Assembly (NCBI GenBank): GCA_936450465.1
Contig: OW388294.1
Coordinates: 1,426,001 to 1,490,000, forward strand
Direction of reading: 5' to 3'
DNA length: 64,000 nt
From: Gibbula magus
Taxonomy: Eukaryota > Mollusca > Gastropoda > Trochida > Trochidae
Part shown: in pieces, positions 35,646 to 46,965 of the stretch
How positions within the stretch are numbered: the first letter of the stretch is position 1
How the letters are laid out: each line of letters opens with the position of its first letter
The notes under the pieces: generated by a model
What the model saw: the letters and a program-made list of their open reading frames with translations, nothing else
What the model was told of the DNA's origin: nothing
Databases searched by the model: none
Translations under genes and position numbers: made by a program

Positions 35646-36239
35646 TCACTCTTCTGGTTTGAAACACAGTCCCCAGCTGAACAGCACGTAGTCGATGGCA
35701 GACTGTCTTCTTGGAGTCAGCTTCCTGCCCAGCTTCAGAGGACATGACAACTTCTTCAGAGGTCTTCTCCTCGCTGGTCCTCTCAGGCTCGTGCGACGGG
35801 GACTGAATCTTCTGAAGATCTCCGAGTGAATCTGGACACATGACGGCTTCTTGAACAATCTCTTGGTAACCTTGGAAACCTCATGGATGACCTTGACCTT
35901 CCTCTCTTCTTCCTGGTTCTTCTCGGTCTCAAGAATCAAGGAAACTCTCTTCTGTTGAATCTTATTCTGCTCTCCCAGTTGCACACGACGTCTAAGACGG
36001 CAGCACATGTCCTCATTGATCGTCGTGTTCATCGCTGCAAGGTGAGATTTGAGTGTGTCCAGGGTTTGATCAAGGACGTTGCTGCTGTCACAGTCGCTGT
36101 CTTCAAGGAAGGAACTACTCTCATCCATGGAGTAATCTACCAAGGGATTGTAACTCTTGTTGGTGATGTTCTCAGTCAGGACTTTGTAACTCTCGTTCAG
36201 CGGATAGTCTACTAAAGGATGGAATTTGTTTCGAGTCAT
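35646..36239 (-). CDS. paralog 8, chimeric end copy of the tandem family (197 aa)
   Basis: Residues 51-197 are identical to copy 7, but the first 50 codons, leader and promoter are strongly diverged. The N-terminus starts MTRNKFH instead of MAVHLTA. Even so, both motifs survive as PLVDYPLNES (8-17) and PLVDYSMDES (32-41) at exactly the same positions, and the length is still 197. This independent divergence supports the ATG at 36237-36239 and suggests selection on the PLVDY motifs. The switch point falls at codon 50 (36092), as expected from an unequal crossover or gene conversion tract ending inside the gene. It is the promoter-side end of the cluster: no further copy follows. Confidence 0.84.
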   Translation of the reverse strand: MTRNKFHPLVDYPLNESYKVLTENITNKSYNPLVDYSMDESSSFLEDSDCDSSNVLDQTLDTLKSHLAAMNTTINEDMCCRLRRRVQLGEQNKIQQKRVSLILETEKNQEEERKVKVIHEVSKVTKRLFKKPSCVQIHSEIFRRFSPRRTSLRGPARRRPLKKLSCPLKLGRKLTPRRQSAIDYVLFSWGLCFKPEE

Positions 36240-36316
36240 AATGTATACAAGCAGGAAGTATTGGTACACTGTGGAAGATCAACTGCTAATTAATTCCGTC
36301 CAGTATTCCACCAGGA

Positions 36317-36349
36317 TTATATAGGGTTCTTCATGACAGCTCGCTGTCA
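36317..36349 (-). promoter_or_regulatory. divergent core promoter of paralog 8
   Basis: TATATAA at 36317-36323 is 78 nt above the ATG. A perfect inverted repeat, TGACAG-CTCG-CTGTCA, lies at 36334-36349. Surrounding bases do not match copies 1-7, so the shared layout (TATA box plus TGACA/TGTCA palindrome about 10 bp upstream) looks functionally kept. Confidence 0.65.
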
Positions 36350-38149
36350 ATCAGTTACTCTGAACCTTCAGTAAACACAAACCACTTAATAAGAGTATCT
36401 GTCACCAGGCGCTGTAACAACAACGTCGATAGAATCAATCTACTAACTAAAAATATACAATGTTTTGATTATGGAGTAGAATTAAATCCATGTCATGACG
36501 TTTCTTACATCTATTTGACTGCAGCATCATATTTTGATTTAAGCATTTATTTCCATATTGATTTTGACTTGTGTAGTTTTCCTCAAACCCTGACACTTGT
36601 GTCATACATATGTAGATATTAGAATTACCTCATGCAGCTATTGTAACCTCTCAGAGAATGAATACCATGTACTGCTAGAATATCCACAATATTCATGTTT
36701 AGGATAAACATATTTACCTCTTATTTGTGTAAGCATCCAACAAAAGAAAAGTGCTGTGCCCTTTTAACAACAAACGACGTGAAACTACTGTACAAATTAG
36801 CCCTCTTACTGTACCATATAAACCGCAACAGAGCAAGTCTACGACAACTTACTATATATTTTGTCAGTATACACACTGTCAGTGTGATATCTTGTCTTAC
36901 TACATGGTAGCGCTGTAACTGCACTATAGCGTACCTCCGTGTAGTCATATTGTACTGTTGGTCTCCGGGCCATATATACCAATGAACTCCGTCTGTCTTA
37001 TATTATAATTTTTATGATTGATATTATATCACTATATCAATGATAAATAGTTCAATTTTAATAATTTCAAAATATACAAATATCCCAAACTGTTTTTGTT
37101 CAGTGAATAGGTTTTAAAGATGGAAGTTACATATGTTATCAAATAGTTTCCGTATCTTCACAAAAGAATTGACCACACAACCATGCATAAAGATTCATAA
37201 ATAAGTTTGTAAACGTATTTGCATTTCTTTCTATGGAAGGAAATTCCAGTGAATTTTAGAAGAAACTAAGCCAACCTGTCAACTACTGTATACTCGCATG
37301 ATGAAAGGGTCGACAGTTTCTAAGTAGCGTCCAAAGGGCCTTATAACACCCAGTCCAAGGATATTCTTGAGCTTGTAATTTTTACTGGAGCTTTCGTGAT
37401 CTACTATTAAGCTTTATGTATCATGAAATCAGGCAACAGATGTTTCGAGATATCAACAGAATTTGTTGTAATAGAGTTCTGATTAATTTAGACTTATTGT
37501 TAAATGGCAGCGCAGATCTTACCTACAATGATAATATTAAGATATTTAAGGAAGATCAAAAGTATATATCTTTATCAGGAAGATTTGACAATTAACCCGG
37601 GTTTAATCTATCATTGTTAGTATTACTCATTGTTCTTTCCTAATATTTTACATGTTTATGTTTTCTTTCTTTCTTGTAAATGTGCAACATATCTTCCTCT
37701 TTTCTGTATATATCATTGTACATATATTGCGTTTCAATATTATATGTCAGCACTGTACATAGGAGAGGGTTTCACTAAGTTGGATAACTTGTACCCAATC
37801 CTTTCAATTGAATAAATATGTTTAAATCTAGTATGCTTCAACGACATCATTTGGTAAACACGAAGTTAAAACAGGCGTATCAGTCTACACGGCCAATGTT
37901 AAAAAACAAACATTCTCCTAACAAGATTAATACCCATTGCACTATCCTCCACATGAAGTAACAGAGGTCACAAAAACGCATGCTAAACAATAGATGAATG
38001 ACACTGAAGTTGTATAGGACCTAATGATATCTGGCATACTCACTGCTTGGTGGGGACCATTGGTGCCCTCAATATCAGTGTCAATCTCCTGCAGGATCCT
38101 ACACTTGTTGCTAGCGCCTGGGCATCGTCATCCCATTTACAGCTGCTAG
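36350..38149. other. no gene seen
   Basis: AT-rich unique-looking DNA beyond the cluster. Short frames near 36700-36950 and 37630-37815 show no recognisable domain. Confidence 0.5.
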
Positions 38150-38440
38150 ATATATAGAGGATACTAGGCGATCTTCCATTGAATATCATTTTATTAAACA
38201 AGGTATTTAACGAGTGACAGGATGTTTAGTATTCTGTTTTTGACTTGCGAAATTGCTGACATTGTGCTACAACTAAAACCTAATCACCGCGACTCATGTA
38301 CCTGTGTGATGACGTTATGACCATTGTGACGTCACAACTACACACTGTTGTGAGGTCATAATTGAAGCAGTATTACACTAGTTTATATGGTCGTATAAAT
38401 AATACACTGCAGTATATTCAGTGGCAAGTAACAAAATATC
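38150..38440. mobile_element. foldback module E, decayed fragment
   Basis: Starts with ATATAGAGGATACTAGG. It has a residual arm, GTTTAGTATTCTG, near 38225 and then TGATGACGTTATGACC and GTGACGTCACAA near 38310-38340. This matches the hairpin-plus-TGACGTCA layout of the other modules, but the hairpin is no longer intact. Confidence 0.45.
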
Positions 38441-41270
38441 GCTTGGAAATTAATTAAGCAACACCCATTTTTTTAAAGAGCAAAATCGTTCTGATTTGAA
38501 AGAAAACAATATGTCAGGAAAACGGTTAGTGATTTTAGGTAGAACAATCTTTTAATTTCCATGTGTATATATTAACACATACAGTGTGTTCGCTGAAAAG
38601 CGTAATGTATGTTTGGTTGCCTACAATAGTGCTACTGTATATGCTTACCAAATGAAAGTATTTTTTTAATATCAATATGATATGGTTGTTTAAGAATCAT
38701 ATATTTGTTTTAATTCTAGGGTCAAGTACACGTCCGATGCAACTAAACAAATCTTGCTTTTCTTTTAATTTCTCAGTAAGGTTTTGATTTGAAGTGCCAA
38801 TTTGTGTGCTACAAGTTTGAATTATCTGAAATAGCCTATGACGTCATATCATAATTACTTCAAGTTAGATAAAAAAATTAAAATATCCTGTGACGTTAAT
38901 TCATAATTTAGTGACAGTGTATTTTTGTATTATCAACACATTATCTCCGATAAAAGACGGAAACTGGGGACGGGTTGACGAGAAGACGGTGTCTTTACGT
39001 GATGACAGGTGTCTGTGGTGTTTCCTATCCATCTGTCCCGCACTTGGATTAGAGAAAAACATCCATGTATTTTGTCAGTCTGAGACCTTTCTTTGCAAGA
39101 TGTAACAGGAGTATTGTCTGTCTGAAGTGCTTGGTGTCGGTTACTGACGTGATAACTGCGACTTGCTTTCAGTGCAAATTTAGGTTAAGAATAGTATACA
39201 AGGCACTTTAAGGCATTTAAATATAATAATGAATCATATATATAATGTAAAATATATATGTAAAATATACAATGCGCTTATCAAATAAACGTACTTTTTC
39301 AGAAAAAAAAGTATACAGAGCGCATAATGACTTTATGACTACATGTAGTGTTAAGACAATATACACTGTATTAAATAAATGTATCTGTGTTAGAAACAAA
39401 ATAGACAAAGCGCTTATTTAATAAATGCAGTGTTAAGAGAAATATATAAAACGCTGATTTAATGAATTTATAATGTGATACACGTTTCTCAACTGAGTAG
39501 GATAGCTCATAATGTCTATATGATCGCTGTAACTATCCAAATAGAAAACATTGTATTAACCTTTGTTATATGCCTTTTTGTTTTTAACTCAGAAAATCCT
39601 TTGCTTTATACGTTTATATACTTAAAGATGCATCCAATTTGTAATTTGATACATGCCAACATACGGTATGTGATGATTTCAGTTCATATAAGTTCATTCA
39701 ACTTGAATATTCATCTCCAATTGCCAAACATATCATAATTAGTAGTTTCCAATTAAATTCGAGTAACATCATTATACCTGTGCAGAAACCGAAACTACAA
39801 GTCTCATTTACATGTATATAAGTTATAAAACCTATCATCAGTTCAAAGTTGGCCTTTTGTCTGTTGTGAATAAGTTTCCAAAATTACGTTTGACTACTTG
39901 ATGCGCGCCACACGCGGTGTATTGTCCGGTATACTTTTACCTTTATATCGTCGGTATACAGAGTCAATTATCATCAAAATGGTAACTCTCGGTAACAGTC
40001 AATAGCTGTCGATAAATTAACACCATTTATAACGTTTGGCATATGTGACCCCAACAATACAATGGGTGTACCTTTAACTGGAAAATACAACGAGAGTGTC
40101 CCTTTGAAAATTCGTGGAAACCGATATCGTAAAAACTGCGAGCTTGATAAACAGTCTAGCTCAGCGGTAGTATACAGTTTATATAAAATATGGATTCTGT
40201 TTAGCGTATACTTCGAATAAGTAATGCTAAATGTGGCGCAATCAGCACTTATTTATCCATATAAGTATAGTACGTCATTGGGGCATATTTTAGCCATTTG
40301 TGTTCAAATAAATTCTCTATATTTCGAAATATCTAGATGGAATCTTTCCTTACATGACACTTAAACTTTCTGAACTTGAAATTAGAGGTACTTTATTTTA
40401 AATGTTCACACTAATCTGAGAGCAAAGAAGTATAAGAGATAATGATGTCGTTTCCAGATCTGTAGCTGCGTGTAAGCGTTAAAACCTACGACTATTTTGA
40501 TAATGCCTATGACATTTGACGCTGAATGTTCTAACCATAAGATAGTGATACTGTTTCTTTATCAAGCTAAGTGGGCTCGTACTGGGGTGAGTTCACCATC
40601 CAGCAAAGTTTACCATCATTACCGTTTAAAAGTTTAAAATATGTTTAAAATATCATCACAATTTTTTTTCTCTCTAAAATGTCCGTTGAATTTCTAAAAA
40701 TAAGAAGTTTCGGTGCGATTTCCAAAATAATTTTATACTCATTCAACTTTCGTAAAAGATACTGGAAACAAAAACGTGTTCCATTGACTTGCGACATGAG
40801 TTGCTTCCACACAAATAAAGTAAATCTCGATAGAACTTCAATCAATTGTCTGGTCTATTTGGGATTATGTTACGATACAAAACAGATCAGCCAGATTTTT
40901 TTACGAACATTGCAAAAACAAAACACGAGTGTATAAGTGTGTATTTAGATTTACTAACATGTGATTTTACATATATTCTTAGGAATTTATTTACTACGGT
41001 TGATGTTTCAAAGATAAACATGTAACTTAAACTGTAAACAGAACGCCTTAAGACGTCAGTCTTTTTCCTAAATTTTCTTTATACGTTTATATACTTTAAC
41101 CTTCTGCTTCTTTCACGTTTACTTAGCACTTTTTTTGCTGTATCTATGTTATTCAGTTTTAACAGGGTCTCGTAAGCCAATAATGACTGGCTGTTAAACA
41201 TAGTTCAGCTCTTATATAGCATGTTAACATTCATGTACATGTTAAACTTGTGACACTTAATAAACTAAGT
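38441..41270. other. no gene seen
   Basis: AT-rich DNA without long convincing frames. The 85-codon plus frame at 40679-40936 and the overlapping minus frame show no known motif. Confidence 0.5.
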
Positions 41271-41320
41271 TGTCTGTCTGTCTATATGTCTGTATGTCTG
41301 TATGTCTGTATGTCTGTGTA
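41271..41320. repeat. (TGTC)n/(TATGTCTG)n microsatellite
   Basis: CTGTCTGTCTGTC followed by repeated TATGTCTG units. Confidence 0.9.
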
Positions 41321-42034
41321 TAAATCAGCTTCACGTGCACGTTGTTCTCTTCACCTCTGCAACAGTTAGTACATGTCTGCCAACAGCTGATTGTTACACT
41401 CGTGCCCAGTCCGGTCTGTCAGTCACATCAGCAGATACCATCTACTCGCACACAAAGCAAATAAGAATGAGCCATATCAAATGTTAGATTTCTTCCAGAT
41501 AAAGGCATGATAAACAAGGCCTCAAAACACAACCTTGTAGCACGTAATCGCATTCCCTTAACTTACGCCTTTCCCTCATCCTATATTATGCATTATGGGG
41601 AATAAAACTGGATTTTATGTAAACAGTAGCCAAGCTCGTATTTATGACATGCATGAGGTAAATATGAACACTGATAAGGCATACCAGACAATATATAAAC
41701 ACAGTTGAGAAATAAAGAATTATATTTTGCGGTCTCATTGAAGTTAATAATCGGAATAAACATTGTTTATTGCACGGCTGATATTGTATATTGATAACAT
41801 TGTTAGTTTTGTCAACGTTTAATGCGTATTTTACGGTGTCATATACATTTCTTCATGGTTATATACAAACATTTGGGTTTTTTAATGCGGCGATGTACCA
41901 TACTTTCATATATAATAAGGGAAAGAAACGAAATTGTGAATTTTCATTTGTTTTTTGAAAATCATGTATTGCCTTGAGAAGTGTTTCAGTTTTTTCATGT
42001 TCATACAATCAAAAAGGTTTAAATAAATCAGAAA
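41321..42034. other. no gene seen
   Basis: Short unique stretch before the 25-bp array. No supported feature. Confidence 0.5.
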
Positions 42035-44072
42035 GAAACTCTGTATCCGGCTTCGTATCCAAACTCTGTATCTGGCTTTGTATCCAAACTCTGTATCTGG
42101 CTTGTATCCAAACTCTGTATCTGGCTTGTATCCAAACTCTGTATCTGGCTTGTATCCAAACACTGTATCTGGCTTTGTATCCAAACACTGTACCTGGCTT
42201 TGTATCCAAACTCTGTATCCGATCTGTATCCAAACTATATATCTTTCTTGTATCCAAACTCTGTATCTGGCATGTATCCAAACACTGTATCTTGCTTGTA
42301 TCCAAACTCTGTATCTGGCTTGTATCCAAACACTGTATCTTGCTGGTATCCAAACACTGTATCTGGCTTTGTATCCAAACTCTGTATCTGGCTTTGTATC
42401 CAAACTCTGTATCTGGCTTTGTATCCAAACTCTGTATCTGGCTTTGTATCCAAACTATGTATCTGGCTTTGTATCCAAACTATGTATCTGACTTTGTATC
42501 CAAACTCTGTATCTGGCTTGTATCCAAACTCTGTATCTGGCTTGTATCCAAACACTGTATCTGGCTTTGTATCCAAACACTGTACCTGGCTTTGTATCCA
42601 AACTCTGTATCCGATCTGTATCCAAACTATATATCTTTCTTGTATCCAAACTCTGTATCTGGCATGTATCCAAACACTGTATCTTGCTTGTATCCAAACT
42701 CTGTATCTGGCTTGTATCCAAACACTGTATCTTGCTGGTATCCAAACACTGTATCTGGCTTTGTATCCAAACTATGTATCTGGCTTTGTATCCAAACTCT
42801 GTATCTGGCTTTGTATCCAAACTCTTTATCTGGCTTTGTATCCAAACTCTGTATCCGATCTGTATCCAAACTATATATCTTGCTTGTATCCAAACTCTGT
42901 ATCTGGCTTGTATCCAAACACTGTATCTTGCTTGTATCCAAACACTGTATCTGGCTTTGTATCCAAACTATGTATCTGGCTTTGTATCCAAACTCTGTAT
43001 CTGGCTTTGTATCCAAACACTGTATCTGGCTTTGTATCCAAACTCTCTATCTGGCTTTGTATTCAAACACTGTATCTGGCTTTGTATTAAAACTCTGTAT
43101 CTGGCTTTGTATCCAAACTCTGTATCTGGCTTTGTATCCACACTCTGTATCTGGCTTTGTATCCAAACACTGTATCTTGCTTGTATCCAAACTCTGTATC
43201 CGATCTGTATCCAAACTATATATCTTGCTTGTATCCAAACTCTGTATCTGGCTTGTATCCAAACACTGTATCTTGCTTGTATCCAAACTCTGTATCTGGC
43301 TTGTATCCAAACACTGTATCTGGCTTTGTATCCAAACTATGTATCTGGCTTTGTATCCAAACTCTGTATCTGGCTTTGTATCCAAACTATGTATCTGGCT
43401 TTGTATTAAAACTCTGTATCTGGCTTTGTATCCAAACTCTGTATCTGGTTTTGTATCCACACTCTGTATCTGGCTTTGTATCCAAACTCTGTACCTGGCT
43501 TTGTATCCAAACTCTTTATCTGGCTTTGTATCCAAACTCTGTATCCGATCTGTATCCAAACTATATATCTTGCTTGTATCCAAACTCTGTATCTGGCTTG
43601 TATCCAAACACTGTATCTTGCTTGTATCCAAACTCTGTATCTGGCTTGTATCCAAACACTGTATCTGGCTTTGTATCCAAACTATTATCTGGCTTTGTAT
43701 CCAAACTCTGTATCTGGCTTTGTATCCAAACACTGTATCTGGCTTTGTATCCAAACTCTCTATCTGGCTTTGTATTCAAACACTGTATCTGGCTTTGTAT
43801 TAAAACTCTGTATCTGGCTTTGTATCCAAACTCTGTATCTGGCTTTGTATCCACACTCTGTATCTGGTTTTGTATCCAAACTCTGTATCTGGCTTTGTAT
43901 CCACACTCTGTATCTGGCTTTGTATCCAAACTATGTATCTGGCTTTGTATCCAAACTCTGTATCTGGCTTTGTATCCAAACTCTGTATCCGGCTTTGTAT
44001 CCAAACTCTGTATCTGGCTTTGTATCCAAACTATGTATCTGGCTTTGTATCCAAACTATGTATCTGGCTTTG
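42035..44072. repeat. 25-bp minisatellite array with higher-order repeats, about 2 kb
   Basis: About 80 copies of TATCTGGCTTTGTATCCAAA followed by CTCTG, with 24-bp variants lacking one T. A marker unit, GATCTGTATCCAAACTATAT, recurs at 42221, 42613, 42857, 43202 and 43547. The spacings are 392, 244, 345 and 345 bp, so larger blocks were duplicated as units. The unit has few stop codons in any frame, giving open frames up to 609 codons that I treat as artefacts. Confidence 0.95.
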
Positions 44073-44733
44073 TTTTTTACCATGAAACTTACGTTTAATT
44101 AAAGTCTTCAAATGCTGTAAAAACGTAATAAGAAAAAATAAATTAACAATATTTTGTTTTTAAATTAATTAGTGAGGATGTTATAGCTAATTATATGGTA
44201 GGGACACAAATGAAAGGGCATATCATGTCGAGGACTGTCTAAATATAGTTCCATTCCGTTAAACATAAGTATTTCTTCTACGCCTTTTTATCTTTATATA
44301 ATATAAACAACTTCATATCTATCAGATGCTAGGTACTTAAACATAAATTAGTGAAAAGGAAACGTTGAAAGTGTCGTTCCGGGTGTCAATGTGTTCTTTA
44401 ATTAAGGCCACGATAACAGCAGTGGCTGGGATGGTTATGGTAAACTAAAATACAACTGTTTCATACATACAACAGTACAATTGAATAAATACTGTGATAC
44501 TCAAGAGCAAACACAGTCTATTTTATTTTGTTCCTCTATTTTAACGCAATGGCATAAACCGTTCCAATGAAATCTGACTATTTGTTTTAAAACAGTATCA
44601 GAGAAAGGAAAATAAATCAAATATGTCATGTCAGCTAGCATAAAGTATTGCCAATATGACTTATTTCGAAGCTAAATTGCTTCCAATGATATTGAAAAAC
44701 TAGTTGAGCGTTTGCGGGACCCCGCAAAAGCAG
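44073..44733. other. no gene seen
   Basis: AT-rich stretch with no supported feature. Its last bases carry a small GCGGGACCCCGC palindrome. Confidence 0.5.
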
Positions 44734-45409
44734 AGCAGCCCCGAAACTTAGGGTCTCGACTTTCCTTGTTCTGCTTTCTCGTCAGCATCAATAATAATAA
44801 TAATAAAATTAAAAAGTTTTTCATTATTCGAGTTATTACTAACAAGTTGAATCATCACTGGGGTCACTTTTCACAAGTTTGTTCTTAAAACCTATTTCTG
44901 ATTTCAAAATTTGATCAAAGGATGAAAGTGGCCCTAACCAATATCTCATGACCTTGACCTTTGACATTCATGGTAACACTATCAATGATCACTTTTCATT
45001 GTGTATAACAATCCTGCAATGACTCAAGGTGTTCATAGTTAAAATATAAGGCATATTCATATAAGCATGCTTTAGTTGTGACCTTAACCTTTGACAGATT
45101 TTAGCGAAAACCTTTTCAAATCTTAGTTTTTCTCGATAGTTGATATACACCAAAAAAGAGCCTGATAGCGTAAAAATGTTTGAAGTTATCGTGCTTACAA
45201 GGATTGGTGTAGTGATTTCAGAACTCATGACCTTGACTTTTGACCTTGAATGTGAACATGTCAAAAAAAATTCCAAGGGGCATAAGTAAGAAGTTATGTA
45301 TATGAGTTCTCAAAACCTTCTAGGAAAAAGTTATAGCCAATACAAAACGCGCCGGCGGCGAAGGAAACTACGCAAAAACTGATAACAGCCCGACTAAGTC
45401 GGGGCTGCT
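44734..45409. mobile_element. 676-bp inverted-repeat element with nuclear-receptor-like half-sites
   Basis: Terminal inverted repeats are AGCAGCCCCGA at 44734-44744 and TCGGGGCTGCT at 45399-45409. The right end also has the palindrome CCCGACTAAGTCGGG. Inside are three related sites: TGACCTTGACCTTTGAC (44949), TGACCTTAACCTTTGAC (45079) and TGACCTTGACTTTTGACC (45228). The 95-codon minus frame inside is not convincing. It is probably a nonautonomous DNA element, and its family is not known to me. Confidence 0.7.
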
Positions 45410-45435
45410 AAAAAGGTGACGTAATGTACAAGTCT

Positions 45436-45910
45436 TAGGCATCAACTCGTGTTCATATGCTTGGTGTCTTGGGCATCAACTCGTGTTCATATGCTTGGTG
45501 TCTTGGGCATCAACTCGTGTTCATATGCTTGGTGTCTTGGGCATCAACTCGTGTTCATATGCTTGGTGTCTTGGGCATCAACTCGTGTTCATATGCTTGG
45601 TGTCTTGGGCATCAACTCGTGTTCATATGCTTGGTATCTTGGGCATCAACTCGTGTTCATATGCTTGGTGTCTTGGGCATCAACTCGTGTTCATATGCTT
45701 GGTATCTTGGGCATCAACTCGTGTTCATATGCTTGGTATCTTGGGCATCAACTCGTGTTCATATGCTTGGTATCTTGGGCATCAACTCGTGTTCATATGC
45801 TTGGTATCTTGGGCATCAACTCGTGTTCATATGCTTGGTATCTTGGGCATCAACTCGTGTTCATGTGCTTGGTGTCTTGGGCATCAACTCGTGTTCATAT
45901 GCTTGGTATC
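45436..45910. repeat. 34-bp minisatellite, about 14 copies, derived from a foldback arm
   Basis: The unit is ATCAACTCGTGTTCATATGC then TTGGTGTCTTGGGC, highly uniform, with GGTGTC units on the left and GGTATC units mainly on the right. The right edge runs into ATCAGAAGATACTTGGATGA and CTCTCTATG. That closely matches the right hairpin arm of foldback module D (53750-53807), including CAACTCGTGTT and ATCAGAAGACACTTGGGTGA. Confidence 0.92.
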
Positions 45911-45960
45911 AGAAGATACTTGGATGACACTCTCTATGTTAGTCATTTAGAATCGCTATA

Positions 45961-46009
45961 AGTATAAAGGGGCAAGGGGAGTTATATAAGTATAAAGGGG
46001 CAAGGGGAG
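45961..46009. repeat. 28-bp spaced direct repeat
   Basis: AGTATAAAGGGGCAAGGGGA occurs twice, 28 bp apart. Confidence 0.85.
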
Positions 46010-46600
46010 GTTACTTATCACCACTGTCGAATATAAACTTGTATCATGAACGACATGTTCCCACCTGTGTTTGACTAAATAGTTTTGACTCCATCAACCA
46101 ACTAAAAATCACGTGGGTCATTTACCTCAACCCATGTCAACATAAGCAGCATACTTTATACGTGTAGCAGCGACGGTTCACACAGTGTCACGATCTGTAC
46201 TAGGGAATTCGTAATGTCAGTACTTAATCATTAGTTGGTAAGTCAAATAACAAGGTCCTTCACTGCAATATGTTGACGATGTTTACGGAACTCAAGCGCA
46301 CCAATAAACCGGAAGTGGACAATCGTTATGTTTAATAACTTCCGGACAAGAGAGTTGAGTTCCTCATTCCAACTGCTGGCATATCGTGACCTTGACATTC
46401 CCATGAAGCAAGACGTGTAAGGGTAAATGGGGACTGATGTGAACACAGTGACATGTACTTACATGTATGTGCCCTATGGATAAGTTGTATATGTTATGAT
46501 GTGCAATCAATTAAATAATCTGTATCCAATCCAATATTTTGCTGTTCTGAACTCGAAGATTATTTAGAAGATTGTAGTAGTTTATTTATCACAGCATCTT
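46010..46600. other. no gene seen
   Basis: Unique-looking DNA. A 67-codon minus frame at 46446-46243 has no recognised motif. Confidence 0.5.
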
Positions 46601-46965
46601 CGTGAATACATCCATGATGTTATATCCATGGTGTTATATCCATGATGTTATATCCATGGTGTTATATCCATGGTGTTATATCCATGGTGTTATATCCATG
46701 ATGTTATATCCATGGTGTTATATCCATGGTGTTATATCCATGGTTATATCCATGGTGTTATATCCATGGTGTTATATCCATGGTGTTATATCCATGATGT
46801 TATATCCATATGCATGGTGTTCTATCCATGGTGTTATATCCATGGTGTTATATTCATGGTGTTATATCCATGATGTTATATCCATGGTGTTATATCCATT
46901 GTGTTATATCCATGGTGTTATATCCATGGTGTTATATCCATGGTGTTATATCCATGGTGTTAACA
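46601..46965. repeat. 14-bp minisatellite
   Basis: About 26 copies of TATCCATGGTGTTA, some with GATG in place of GGTG. The unit contains CCATGG, giving many false starts. Confidence 0.93.

Larger units (their letters stand above)
29066..36091. repeat. recent 3,403-bp tandem duplication, about two units
   Basis: Equivalent points are exactly 3,403 bp apart: stop codons of copies 6, 7 and 8 at 28840, 32243 and 35646, and LINE-like frames at 30924 and 34327. The only difference I noticed between the units is in an A/T run near 31696 versus 35099. The first mismatch on entering copy 8 is at 36092. On the low side, copies 6 and 7 already differ at about 29065 and below. Confidence 0.9.

Noticed and set aside
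41974..44102. A 609-codon frame and several 100-300 codon frames on both strands.
   Set aside because: They lie almost wholly inside the 25-bp array, overlap in all frames, and have no unique coding sequence.
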